NCBI RefSeq assembly: GCF_900324465.2 | Contig: NC_046624.1 | Location: forward strand, 16,397,386 to 16,461,385 | Direction: 5' to 3' | From: Anabas testudineus | Lineage: Eukaryota > Chordata > Actinopteri > Anabantiformes > Anabantidae | DNA: 64,000 bases | Shown: positions 42,029 through 56,100 of the stretch, piece by piece | How the letters are laid out: each line of letters opens with the position of its first letter | Numbering within the stretch: position 1 is the first letter of the stretch | Made by a program: the position numbers and the translations under genes | The notes under the pieces: model-generated | What the model saw: the letters and a program-made list of their open reading frames with translations, nothing else | Told to the model about the DNA's origin: nothing | The model's database searches: none

Positions 42029-44171
42029 GGAGGCGCACGGAATCACATCCCGTCTTTGTGTCTACATGCATGTGTGTGATGAAATTACTGAACCTACAAT
42101 TAACATCAGTCTCGTCAGGTACATAACGCAGGTTTTCCGCCCCATTAGACGTGTAGTAATGTTACTGAAAGTTGAGTAGGTGGGGATTCAAAGAAACACC
42201 ACATAAAAAACATAAGCATGCACAAGAAAAACAAAGAACAATGAGCAAAGGGAAGCCTTGGAACCTAGAAATGTTTTACAGTATATAATTGTGGAAAATG
42301 AAATCATTTGAAAATGAACTATGGACAACGATTTATATGTTATTGCAGTCGAGTTATTTTCTAAACAAATAATCAAATAATATGAAATGATACCTGTTGT
42401 TTTCTTCATATTATCATCTGCAGTATGTTTGGATTCATGCCTATGCATACACCAATAAATATCATGTTTTTGTTGCAACATGTTCAATATGTTTTGAAAA
42501 ACATTTTTAAAAACTATATGAAGCCACTGGATGTGACGTCTGTAAAGAACATGTTGTACATTGCTGTAATCAGTGACGAGGTCGGAGGCACCTGATGATT
42601 TAATAAAAGAGTTTACACCTGTGTTGAAATGGAGCTGATGCAGAAAAGATTTTGGATGCTTGTCCTACATTAAAACAATACAAGGGGCTGCACAGGTAGG
42701 GATGTGTTTCATGTAGTGGAAAAACCGGAAAGTCCAGCAGGAAGAAGGGATGTGTGTGTGTGAAGTGTATTAAATGCAGAGTGGTTTGTAAAAGAGTCTT
42801 AAAACTCTTATTTTAATGGAACCAGATCATCGAGATGCCATGTTTTGCACTCTTAAAGCAGGATATTGATGTAAACATGACTTTGCTCTTCATACACTTT
42901 GATTTATTTTGAATCTTCACTGCCATTCACTCAGTCTGACGTGGTTAAAATGCTCCCGCAAGAACAGCTGCAGCCCAACTATGGCACATTATCAGTGTTG
43001 TGCTCAGTCACACATCTAGTGTAACAGTGGGTAAATATTTACCTCGTTCCTTTCCATATTTAAAGTTGATTAGCAGGATAAGAGTCCTGGAACTGCTACA
43101 ATAGCTGCAATCATTCTGGAAAATAGTTTGGCATGATGTGTGTGAAGGAAAAATAGTGAAGGGGAGTTTCGATAAAGGATGAGAAGAAACTTTTTTTAAG
43201 TCACATCGTGGAGGGAAAAGTTTCCCTGATTGCAGCTGTTCTAACATATTTTCTCTTTCATGTATTTTTACTTATTAAATGTGCTCAGATATAACTGGGG
43301 CTGTGATCTTTACGCTCCTAATATCAGGTTTAGTTACTATTGTATGCAGCCAATCCCCCCAACAGGCTCCAGTGGCGCAATCGGTCAGCGCGCGGTACTT
43401 ATAAGGCAGTATGCTGCAGAGCCATGCCGAGGTTGTGAGTTCAAGCCTCACCTGGAGCATCTCTGTGCTGTGTGTGGCAGTGCAGTGTTCCTATTACCTG
43501 TGTGTTGAGATCCAAGAACAACTCGACCTTCCTCCAAGTCCAATCAATATTTTATCATATAATAATAAACAAGCAACATTCCCACTGCCCTGTGGAGATT
43601 TAGTGGTAGTACAGGTCTGATTCATATAGTAAAATTTGGGCAAACAAACCGTGTTGTCATAGGCTAAGTGGAACAGATCCGCTCACCTGACTTTGTGACA
43701 GGCACCAAATGGTTCTCACTAAAATTGGACTGAACCCTATTTTAAAAAAAAGGTTTTTGGACTTCCTCTTTGTTTGATAGTACACAGTGGAACTGTTGAC
43801 AGGACACATTCAGGGTATGGCCTCCAACAAAGGTCTGCTGTTATGCAACGTGCAATATTCATCTAACCAGCAGTATAAAATACATTTTTAGGCATGTTTA
43901 TTCCTTTTATTTCAACAATTCCATGTGAACGATGAAGTGGATTTCCAGCAGTCAAAGGAAACACTGATATCTAGGGTGCATTTTCTGAACGAGATGTTTT
44001 CAGTTTGAGAACGTTGACAGAACATTCAGACATTTACAAACTCCATATTCTGCTTGTCCCACATATATTTCAGCTTTTTATTTATTTATTTTAAGCCAAG
44101 CCAAAATCCAGACCCTCCATCTCCTATCAGTCCAAGAATCTGGCCTGTGGTCTGATCAGTCCACTCCCACA
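42029..44171. other. Convergent intergenic interval between mal and mrps5
   Basis: mal (plus) and mrps5 (minus) point toward each other here, so both 3' UTRs lie in this stretch. Apart from one tRNA gene no other gene was recognised. For mrps5, overlapping minus-strand AATAAA words occur near 44079-44092, about 80-90 bases past its stop. Confidence 0.55.
43366..43459 (+). tRNA. tRNA-Ile(UAU) with intron
   Basis: The 94-base gene begins GCTCCAGTGGCGCAATCGG and ends with CTGGAGC plus discriminator A, giving a full 7-bp acceptor stem. The anticodon loop contains TTATAA with anticodon TAT. About 20 bases (from AGGCAG to AGAGCC) between the anticodon and ATGCCGAGG form the intron usual for vertebrate tRNA-Ile(UAU). 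The T arm is intact (TGTGAGTTCAAGCCTCACC). It decodes AUA in the cytosol. Confidence 0.93.
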
Positions 44172-47100
44172 CTACCACACGGTGCGTTTGACACTGGCCC
44201 AGATTGAACGTTTGGTCCCCTGCGTGGCTCGAACGTCGTCATAGTGCAGCCGTGTGTCGGGGATCTCGTCTTCAGGCTCCGGGTCAGGTCGTGCCCCCGC
44301 TTTAGGACTTGCCACCACCATAGGCAGCGGGCCCCGCTGCGACTGAAACTCAACCACATGGAGCTGCTTCTCATCGGCCCGTGTTTGGTGGGTTTCCTGA
44401 AAAATAAAACGTACAACATAAAGTCATTCAGTGTACTTGCACTTTAACTGTTGCTATCATTTATCAGATCTTCATGTTCTCCAAAGGTCCCTCTCACTGT
44501 GCCAACATGACCTCACCTGATTGGCTAGTCCAGTGAAGAGGGCCCTAGTGATGTTAAGGAGGTTGACGGATCCTTCTACTTTGCAGTACATGTCCTGAAT
44601 CCCGATTAGCTTGCACAGAGTGATGACGGCCCGGTGGCAGTGCAGACCATAACCTGTAGCAAGAAAACAGAACCATGTATTTGTTGTAAATAATACAGGA
44701 AAGATCTGGAAATTCTGCTCACACAAACTGAGACGTAAAGAACTGTATCTTATTCGTCTAACACTTCATTATATGACTATAATGTCGTAGCGTCTGAATA
44801 GTTTGAAAACATTTCCAGAAGGTTTCATTATGCAGCCTTTATGGCAGCAAACAGCTACACTAGTCCTACACAAGATGGCAGTATAGGCTTAAAGAAACAC
44901 TGTCACACTGAAAGAACACAACATGTTAATGTATATTCAGCGGTTTAATATGAATTATTAATATTTACTTCCTATTTACTTCTGTAATAATACTGTTATT
45001 TTTTAGGAAAGGTGGTGATGATAAGCGTTTTCTCAGTGCGTACCTTTGTTCTGTTTCTTCATGCGCAGCGTCGTCCTCTTGAAGTTGGATTCTATGTCAT
45101 GATAAACTGTTGGAGAGAAGAGTAACAACTAAATTACTGCCACTAAACTGCGGAGCAGGGGAAAGACAGAGAGCAAACTAAATAAACAGACAAAATTATT
45201 CCAGAAGGTCCAATTATTTTTACATGATTTGTGCCTTTTCCAAGCAAAGACACTGGTTCTTTGTTATGCATCTTTTTTCCTGTTCTCCCTCAGGTCTTGT
45301 GTTTCTCTACCTGCCCACCAGATGTCCTTCCACATGCCACAGTCTCACTGCAGCAGCTGTGGCTCATTAGTTATTCAGACACACACAGTCCCTCTGTGGG
45401 AGCTGTGTTCTGTTGAACAAAGCCTGAGAAGACAGAGCAGCTCCGTCGCTTCGGGCTAAAATTATGTTCTTGTGTCACATCGCTTTAAAACGTCTTCATG
45501 GATGCTGTCGCATCCAGTTGGATTGTTACGCAATTAATTAAGCTTTTGTACCTTGATGCTGCAACAACAGAGATGAAAGAGTTGGAGAATTTGGTGCTTA
45601 GAGGACACATCATGCTGAAAGAAGAAATCTAAAATGCTAAACTAAATGTCAAGCACACGATAGACGGAGCAGAACATTTGCTGAGGCTGCAGGAGGTCCA
45701 GGTTCCTTTGGAACAGTATGTGCGTCTCTGATGTGACGTGTGACTCACTGGTGCAAACAGTGACAAAGTCACACAGAAAAAGAAGGAAGATTCTTCCCTA
45801 GAAACAGTTTTTATATTGTTTCTAAGTGTGACTGACAAAACAGAAACCTGCAACAGCACTGCCACATTCAATTTATTCAACTTCACTGTAGTTTTCTTTA
45901 ACTTTTAGTGAGCATCACTGAATCCACATAAATATTCACAAAATAACCCTGGTCCCTGGTGGAGCTTAAACATCTGCCAGATCTGAGCTATTCCCCAACT
46001 TATCAACCTGCAGCTTCCCTTCTGTTTGTTTATGTGGTTTGTTTTTCCAGCAAAACACCTTTAGCAGCCAAGTCGGGGATGTCCACATGTTGGACAAAAA
46101 TTGGTGACAAGAATTATCTAGATGCGATCTGATCTGTCAGAAAATAATCAGTAACAAGTGTCAAAAAGGCTGTTTCTTAAATCCTAAAGGACGAAGAAGT
46201 AAACAAGTGATGTACTCATGTAACGACTCAGACAGGTTACAGATGGCTGCACAGTATGAGCTGCCATGTGGAGAGATTTGACTGTTTTTTTCTATGAACC
46301 TGCAAAAATTAAATATACCACAGTGCTGAGCTCAAACTGGGTGGAAACACACACACACACAAACACAAACACACGGGCACTTCTCGCCTGGTTTTGGGCC
46401 AAAGCAGGAAGCTAACTTTCTCCTCCGGTGGGCGCGGTGGAGGCTGATGACTCACACACACACATTAATCTTTCTGGCTTTGGAGCAGCAGCAGCAGAAG
46501 CAGGCAAATGGAGTTTTACAATAATAAAAAAAAAAAGCACAAGTGGTGCATTTTAACTTTCATGTCTTTCTTCACAAATCCATTTTTCAGATGATATTGC
46601 TTGTTGGAGTGCTAGTGGGTGATATAAGGGGTTACTGCTGGACAAGTGGAGTGCACCAGAACTGGAAGAGATGCAGGAGGAGGAGGAGAAACAATATGTA
46701 AGTAATAGGGTTGCCCTTGGTTTTGCAGGTAAAGGTCATTCATTCTTTCCTGTAGGTAATATCACACTCTCAGCTGGAGCATTTCTACGACTTGAGCTGC
46801 CCTGGTTGAATAATCAGAGCAAACAGTTCGATAAAATGTCAAAGGTCCAGGACTATAGTGAATTTTGTTTTAATATCACAGAGCTTAAAATTAAGTGTGG
46901 AGGGGAGTGGTTGATCTAGACAACGTGACATTAACTCTATTCGTAAGGTGATGTTGAGGATTTTGTTAAAGCAAAAACTGTAAAGAGAATTTAAACTCAG
47001 AATAATCAGAGTCTCACTTACTGGTGTGATTGTTGTATCGTTCTATATAGTACAGGTAGTAGAAGGCTCTGTTCTTGGCCTGCAGATCACAGTTACAGGA

Positions 47101-47965
47101 AGGAAACACAGAAACATCCAGATGATTATTTATCAGAGAACAGTTAATATAAGTTAACACTGCAGAATACAAACATTTATTATTCATAGAAAAAAACAAA
47201 AACAAAAGAGGAATGATTATTGAATAATTATTGTGTGTGACTCTGTGGTCTTACCTTCCTCAGAGCTGTTATTCTGTCTGCTGCTTTACCCAATGCAAAA
47301 CCTGGAGGGGGGAAGCAGAGTGGGTTTAAAACATGTCTCAAAGCAGAGTGATCGACACAGTCAGGAGTTCAGTGTGACAGTGATGAAGCCAATTAAACCC
47401 TGAATATTTCAAATAAATGAGGTGTTTGGCTTTTTGATTTCAAGTCTTTTCACATCATGAACACAGTGTCTTGATGATATAAATAAAAAAAAGCTAACAG
47501 ACTCTGAAGTGACACACTGAAGGCAGGTGAACCTCAGAGTTCCCTCAGCATTTTATTTAGTATGCTGCTTATTTCTGACGAGCCTGGAAACTGTCAAAAC
47601 TATTTCCTGCTCTTCCTCCTGTCTACAGAAAATAAGAAAGTTATTTCTGCAAACACCCTGAAAATGTCAAAATCACTTTTGGCTCTGTTCCATGTTGTTA
47701 AGAGGCTGGATAGTGTAGTAGTAAGATCGCTGCCCTCAATGCAGGAGATCGGGGTTCAAATCCCTACTTCTACTTCCTCTTCACCTTCTTGTACCAGCAT
47801 CACTTTTTCAAGTGATGCTGTTTTATGATCTGTATTTATTTTTCAGATAGATTCAAACCTGCGGTTCCGTTCCCATTTCCCACAGCGACCAGACAGCTGA
47901 TGGACCTCTTCCTGCCCTCCTTGGCTGTCATGTTGAACACTCTCTTCACCTACAAAACAGCAATG

Positions 47966-48043
<78 letters not shown>

Positions 48044-51000
48044 TAAAAACTAAAAATGACCCTGATCATCATCACCTGATATCAGCAGCCTCCTGTTTGA
48101 CCATCATCTCAAATACAGTAGGTCATAGTTGCAACAATAAGACCAAAACAGCTCTGACATTGAGCTTAACCCTAATCTCTACACCCTTTTCTGTACAATG
48201 AATCATTGTCAGATGTTGGCACTAATTATGCACCTTTGTAACAGCAGACTAAGAGACTTACTGTGTCATCCCTTTGTTGCTGCTGCAGGTGTTGATGTAT
48301 TTTTATTATGAAGTTTTGAAATAGTTGTATAAACTTTAAAAGACATTTTAACATATGTTTATTGAATTTCTTGCCAGAAGTTAATTAAAAAGTTTGACAC
48401 CATTCTCGCATGTGTTTGTCAACTAAGAAGCCAGAAGCCGGTTAGCTTAGCTTAGCATAAAGACTGGAAACACAGGGAAACTCCTGAACCTCTAGCCTGA
48501 CTCTGTTTAAAGGTAACAAAATCAGCAATGTGATGATCACCAAGTTAGCACAGCTTCATTTCTATTCTAAAAATAAGTTTAATATATATTCATATAAGTG
48601 TGCATGTGTGTTGTGATGCTTTCAATATATCATCAGTATTATTTGATCTTGTACCTTCTGCTGCTTCCAGTCCAGCCCAGTCAGGCCAATAAAAGGCAAT
48701 GCACAGAAAAAACCACGTGAAAACATCTGCAGTTATTAAGGTATTTCATTGTGTGTGTTGTCAATCCAGAGCAGAGTGCCTGTCCAGATTTAAGTGACTT
48801 TCATTGATCTGAGTCAACAGAGCACTCAGTCATCTATCACATGCAGCTTCTTGTTTACCACTGTCAAACCAGACAGGCTTATCTGCAATATGACTTTTAA
48901 AACAGCAGGGGGAAGCAAAGACGCACCGCAGAGAGGAGGGACCAAAAAAAAAAAAAGACAAAGTAAGAGAGGTGATTAGAGAGAAAAGAGGAATGAGGAG
49001 GTCACCATATGGAAAACACAGAGGTGCAGAAGAACAGATACAGAGGAGGCAGGTGGGAGACGAGGGGGAGTCGAAAAAGAGAGGACAAAAGATAGGAGAA
49101 AGGAGAGAAGGCAGGTAAGAGGTGGCAGACGAGAGGTGGAGGCAAAGTGGACAAGGGAAATACAAAGGGAAAAAGAGAGAACAAGGAATGAGAGAATTTT
49201 ATCTTGAAGGTAATATGAGTACCAAGATAATGTCGAGGGAGGACAAAAGAAATAAAGAGAGTAGAACAAACGAGAAAAGAAAACCACAGAAAGAAGTCCA
49301 TAAAATGATGAAGAGGAGAGAGCGTGTTGTACTGTGGTGAATACAGGTGGACTGCTGACGCTGTACAACACACTCACACAAACACAGACACAGAAATAAA
49401 TTCACCACGGATCTCGCAGTGAGAAGCAGCAGACCTGCCGACTGTCAGGATGATTCATAAAACACTGAGATTCTACTTATGAGTTAATTAAGCTGAGTTA
49501 ATTAAGACAATTAGATCAGGGATTAGAGGATGGTTCTATGTCACAGCACTTTTCCTTCATATTATTGTTGCATTGAAATTCTACAGTAGTTTTAAGCATT
49601 TAAGACTAAAGTCGCTACTTTACTGTTTGATATTTGGAGCTAGATAGGAGGTGATATGTGTCTGTATCTATCGTCGCTGTGTTCTTCTACAGGCAGCTTG
49701 TACAGACACCACCTTCAACCTTTCAGGCACTTATCTGGGCCAGAAAACACTGTTCACCTCAACTCTTTCATCCTCGCCAGAGAGCGCAAGTGACACAACA
49801 GCGCTGAGTTTCACCTGGGGGTACTTCAAAGTGAAGATCTGCCCTCAGCCTCTAGTTACGCAACACACAGGATTTATAATTTGACTGCAGGTCCACAGCG
49901 GGAGGATTGGGGTCAGGGTAGCAGCAAACACCAAAACACTGAAAACACAACCCTGCAGGGCACACACACAAACACAGATATGTCTCCCTAATACGTCTCC
50001 ACATACTGAACTTATTTTTTCACTGGGTACTGTGCATCGTAAATGCTGCACACCTGTGTATGCTGGCCAGCTACATATGCATTTGTGTGCGAGTCATTAG
50101 TGATAAAGAATATCTCTGTCTCTGTAAACATCGTGATCGCGTGGAATCACTGTTTTATTAACTGAAGTTCAACAAGTGATTTATTTTCATGTTTCATTGC
50201 AACCTGCAGCCAGTTTCTCTTAGCATTAAGCTCATAAGTCTCCAGTCGTGTGGAGATTTTGGCTTTCCATTCCTCAGTTTAGGTGAAGATGCAGCAGTTT
50301 TGGTTGAGCAGTAGCAGCACAGCAGATTGGGTGAGTGAGGGACAGCCGGGAGGTGGGAGGCTTCTCAAAGCTCGCTCTCACTTCTGTTTCATCTCTGACT
50401 TTCTCAGTCTGTTGCTGCATGCCTGCGTATCTGTCTATATGCTGCAGCGCAAGGAAGGGATTCTCACTGCAGAACCAGAGGTCGCTGCAGGGGCACAACC
50501 CTCTGGCAACACTTAACGCTTCCCTCACTTGCTGTTGCACGAATAGAGAGGAATTTCTTTTACTAGTATTTTAAGTTGATATCTTTATTTACTCCTTCAC
50601 AACCGAAAAGATTTCTTCCATCATGACCTCAGATTCACTTCATATAGTTTCACACGTTTTTAAAAATGCATTCCTTCAAAATGACCTTAAGAGAGATCTG
50701 TGACTCTCCAACACCATCACTATATTTAATTTAGATGAAGAGCAAGAGAAAAACAATCAGTGTCTTGGCTCAGAAATCAGTATGTGTTAATCATGCAAAT
50801 GCCTCATAAAGGTGCGACTGTGTGGGTGAAAGAGAAGAAAATAAAAAAATTCATTTAACTGATGTGAATTTGTTTATGTTTTTCCACATGCTCCATACTT
50901 TAAGTATCCTGCAGCCTCCAGGAGAACTCAGAAACTACTGTTTGCTGACAATATAAGCAAATATACAGGCTTTGGGATAAATCTTCTCTTCTATAACACT

Positions 51001-53104
51001 AACTCCATAACAATCAATTCTGCACTGTATAGTGCAGCATACAAACGAGTATCACTGCTGTGCAATTAGGCACTACAGTCAATGCATCTACATTTCCGAG
51101 CACCATGAGCTAAAATGTGCACCAGTAAATCTATTAAGTTTTGTTTTTAGTTACTTGCTATCATTTTGTGAGCAGTTGCTACGCCAAACTCTTTTGGATG
51201 GGTCAGCTTCAATAAATACATTTGGACAACAATCCTATTCCTGATGAAAGTTGCACTTCAACTTTAAGACTAATTGAAGATATTGTGTCATCTTAATTAC
51301 TCTCATTAAAGTGGTGATATTTGATGCTGTTTAGACGTCACAATATCAAACATAGTTGGAAAAGCACCATTATCTGAAACTATGATCCAAATGGGATTCC
51401 TGCTACAGTAGGTTCTTATAATTTTGAATTACAAGTCTTAATGGGTTGCCGCAGGATTATATTTATTCAGATTACACAGTGTGTGAACTTTTAATAGTCT
51501 GTATCACAAATATATGTATTTATTTTAACAAATTAATAACCAAACTGTATCGGTGCCCTTAATGAGAATTTCATTTTGCATATTAAGTTGTGTACATGGC
51601 TTGATGAGCTCCACTTGGCTGTTAATAGACAACATCTAATCTAAATGAAACTTCTTGCAAAGTTGCTCTCATCCCACCCGCCTTCTGTTTACTTTCAGCT
51701 AAACTTTCAAGGTTGTTGACGTCAGGAAGGGAATAGAGAGAGAGAGAGAAAGAGAGAGGGGAAAAAAGATCCCGCTCTGACACTGACAACTTCCCATCTC
51801 CCTTAATGAAATCACTGAGTCTTGTCCAAGCTGCTGCTGTACCTGGAGAGAAGCCATAAACATCAGATCTCTCTGTCTGTTGATCGAGCTCTCCTCCCAT
51901 TCTTTTCTGTACCTTTAGGCCAGCTCTCTATCATCCCCCCCTCCATTCATCTCTCTAAGATCCAACTGATTTGTACCGGGACTGTGCCAGAGGAGAGCAG
52001 ATTCATTGTAATGAAATATTAGTCATATTTCTGCATTTGATTGAATATACAGATCTTTTCCCATTTTAGGTTCATCTCTTCTCAATCCTGCATTAGTTGA
52101 TGTTTTGACCACTTGGGGGCAGCACAATGAGCTCTAAACACAACACTGACATATTAACGCCCTATAAAGTGAGATTTTAGCAAACCGCTGCTTATTTAAA
52201 CACTTTAACTTGTTTTTCTAGCTACAACATGCATCTTTTTGTTGCTCTACTTTGGTTTTTTATCAACTCCTGAAGGAAAATCTGGCTCTGTAGCTGCTAC
52301 AGTAAACGCTTGTCAAGCTATCACTAACTCTGCTATAAGAGCCATCACTGTGTGCCGTTTGGTGTGAAGCAGGTCATGTACAGGTAGCTGGAAAAGACGC
52401 TGATGGTGGAAGTGAGGGGAAACCACAACAGTAAAGAAACTGAAACCTAATCGATGAGTTAAAATCATCTGATCTATTTTTTTTCACCTCACAGGTCATA
52501 ACACCTGCTGCCAATCTTACTAAGCCCCTTCATTTTCTTTATTCTTTTCTTTATTAAATTTTCTTTCTACTCTTGCTCTAGATTGCTCTCCGTCTCCCTC
52601 CCTCTTTCTCCTCTCCTGCTGTTGGATGTGTTCCCTAATGGCATGCCATCGTGATCGTCCTTGGGAGACAAGCCTTTTTATTCCTGTAAGCCTTTTTCAT
52701 TTCATTAGGCCAGAATTTATAGTGGCACACACACACACACATTATATTTTTAGAGGGAGATGCCACCATTAAAGCGTCCATCAGTTTCTCTGGGAGCCAG
52801 TGAGTTAATGTCTGTGACATCAGTCTTATTTACACAGACAGGAGAGCTGGCGAACACCATCAATGTGGCATACACATACTATCTGGTGTCTACATATGGA
52901 ATATAGAGATGCCAATAAAAAGAATAAAAGACATTACAGAACCTCACAATACACACACACACACCAAAGCAGGCGCTGATAAAGAAACACAATAAACTGA
53001 TTGTGGTAATGTATAGGTCTAAAAACTGGTTTAATACTCTGTGTATTGATTTCAGTGTGACTCTACAGCACGAATAACGGAGAACGTTTCCCTGTGCCAG
53101 TTAA

Positions 53105-53163
<59 letters not shown>

Positions 53164-56100
53164 CATTGTGGCATCACCATTAGTTTAGTAGGATCCATTA
53201 GTGCTAATTGAATTAAGGTAAAATACAGGACGACAGAGAAAGAATCTAAATGAAGTGGGTCTGTCCACACAGCTTATCTCTCCCTATAACACACAAACAC
53301 ACACCAGCTTTGTATCTAATGTTTTTCATTTACTGTGTTAGACTGGATGGTTGCTGGCTTCACCTTTGGTTGGCCACACTTTTTTTTTTCCAGTGAAGCA
53401 CTTTAGATTTAAAGGAAATCTAACAAAGCGACCTTCATCCTGTAATTTTAACAAGCTGATTTGTCTTCAAGGTCTGTTTGAGATGCTTGCTGTATTTCTT
53501 TTGTCAGTAATTAGTTGTAGTGGTTTCCTATTGTAAAGGCCTTCGCTTCAGGGTTGATGATTTTTTTTCAAACATGCAGTGCAAATATGACAAGTTTGGT
53601 CTGAGCGAGTGCTAAAATACGGCAATGGAAATTCTGCGCTTAGCTGCAGCTTCCCATGCTCAGTAGATTTGTCCATGTGCAGACGCTACACGTGGACATT
53701 CTACTATTTTGACTTTCTTGAAAACAGTTTCCAACTCTAAGGCTTTTTAAATGTTTAATATGTTATAACAACTACATTGATCTGCTGGCAGCTGCAGCTG
53801 GAAATGACCTATTAGCTAAATCTGCTACAACACATCTCCTGTCATTGCACAAGATTAATGTTTTTGTTTATGGGCCATGATAAACACATTTAATAATAAC
53901 AGTCTGTCAGCACTATACTGACAAGGGAGAAAATCACAGGGCTGTTGTTCATCTACTCACTTGACACGCTTCTAATGTGATGCCAACAATGGTGTGACAG
54001 TGCTGCTCTAAAAGACAAACTTCAGACTAGATACACTGTTAAGAAAATAGCACCTATATCTGACTGTTATACTGTTGAGTCCAAACTAATTCAAGTATGT
54101 GTTTAGGAGAAATATGCTCCAATACATAGTTAAGACAGAGTCACTGAGCAGCTATGCAGCAGTGCAGACATTCGCTTCTGCATGTTTTTAAGTGAGGCTG
54201 CAACTGAAACACATTCTGTTTGATATATAAGCATATATAGAGCTGTTTGCCAACCCAGTATATTAGTTAGACTCCAGATTTGAGTCTTTGTTTCAGCAAC
54301 TTAAAAGACACTTTGAGAAGATGCACAGATTCCTGGAAAAATTACTCAGCCACGTTATTAGAAAACAAAGAGGATGAATGAATACACATGTTGAAATAAA
54401 GCATTTATATCTGAACCTGCTCTGTTCCACGAGGGTCTGGATGATAAAAGGCCAATGATGCTGACTAACATTTTCAAATACAGCTTCATACTTCAAGCTT
54501 CTGTTTATCTTAGTTCAGGGTTTTAAGACACTTACCTCAATGACACGTGAGTCAAAGTTCTCATAGGTTTCTGTGGGGACAAGGAGAAAGAAAATATTTT
54601 AGCCACAGGCGCGCGCACACACACCATAAACCAATGAAACCAGGCTCCTGCTAGCGAAACAAATACCCAGAAGCCCTTGCAGCAGCTTCTGTTAACGAGT
54701 CACCACTTTTCATTATCGGCGACCTCTGAAGGATGTTTCTCTCCCAACAGCAGCATGTTCACTTCTAACCAATTAACAATAAACAAAGCAGCTGACTCAA
54801 AGGATCTGAGGAGAACATACACACACACACACACACACCTCAGCTGGGACATTAGTCCACCATCTGTAAGAAAAGAGAACCTATCAAAGACAAGCAACCT
54901 AGTTACAGCTCTTTGCACAACACATTCACCAGCTCCCGTGTGTGTGAGCGAGAGTGACAGTGTGTGTGTGTGTGGAAGAAAGAGAGAGTGTATTTCAAGG
55001 TGTGAGAGAGCTCGTTAACACAGGGACAAACAAGAGGAAATATCAGGAGGAAAGAAAACCAAGGAGGACGTGAACCAAATGAATAAAAGAGCAAGTACAC
55101 GGCTCATCTGACGGCAGTTTGAGGGAATCAAACTCAACTCCATCCCGACAGCAAAGGCCACGTTTTAAACATGCAACAAGTCTGGGAATAAGAGCGAATA
55201 AGCTGGAATTAACCCGCTGATTGGGCTGGATATGCACCTTTGTGGGCTTTAGAGACTGTTTACACCACAACATCATATTCAACTTTCACATAAATCTAGG
55301 GCTAGATATTACACTGCTGATAGAGGGTTAAGTTTATTTTTAGCAGTTAAGCCCATGTTTGTTTTGTCTCCATAAAGCCAGTAAACATAAGATCAGATTC
55401 ATGAAACAAAATCATGATCTTTTTTTAGAGTGAAATTAATCATGATTCATATTTTACCCAGATATCCTGCAGCTCCACCTCCTCCATAAGCACAGGAAAT
55501 GTTAGGTCACATGGCTGGTTGAACCAAATACAATGTAGTTTGTAATATTTTATGTATGTTGCATTTTATGCTCTTTGTGTTGTAGTATGATTTGTGTCTG
55601 CATGTTGCTTTATATCTACAATTTCCTCCGGGGTCTATAGTTATATCTAGTAATATGAGATATTTCATTGTGGACTAACCGGCTGACATTTTCAGTTCTG
55701 GAGCAATGTATGGCTCTAAAATGTGAAAGAAAGTGTATGGCCATACAGGTTTTTTTTGTCTATGGAGAAGGAAAAAAAAAAGACAAGAGAGCTTGGGAGG
55801 AAAGAGATAAATAGAGGAGGTGAGGGGGAAGAGAACAGAGCAGAGAAACCCAGAGTGGAGAGGAAGTATAGAGAGAGAGAATGGAAGCTGTGAATCCCAG
55901 TGACACAAAGAGAGAGAACTGGACGAACAGTGAGAGAAAGATGTCTTTCTAAATTAGGAAACTGTCCGACTTGACATTTTAGTTGAATCCTTCATCAGTC
56001 CTAATGGGCGACCATACTGCCCTGACACACATGCACAAACCCCTTGATCCTCCTCTACTGCTTCATCAATCTGCCCCCCCCAAATCTCTACAGTCGTCAT

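Noticed and set aside
47699-47775. Working tRNA gene
   Set aside because: A and B box words are present but the acceptor stem does not pair, so it is kept only as a SINE-like or pseudo-tRNA segment.
48830-49408. Several minus-strand frames of 69-133 codons rich in Leu, Ser and Phe
   Set aside because: They lie in the purine tract; low-complexity translation with no domain or conservation sign.
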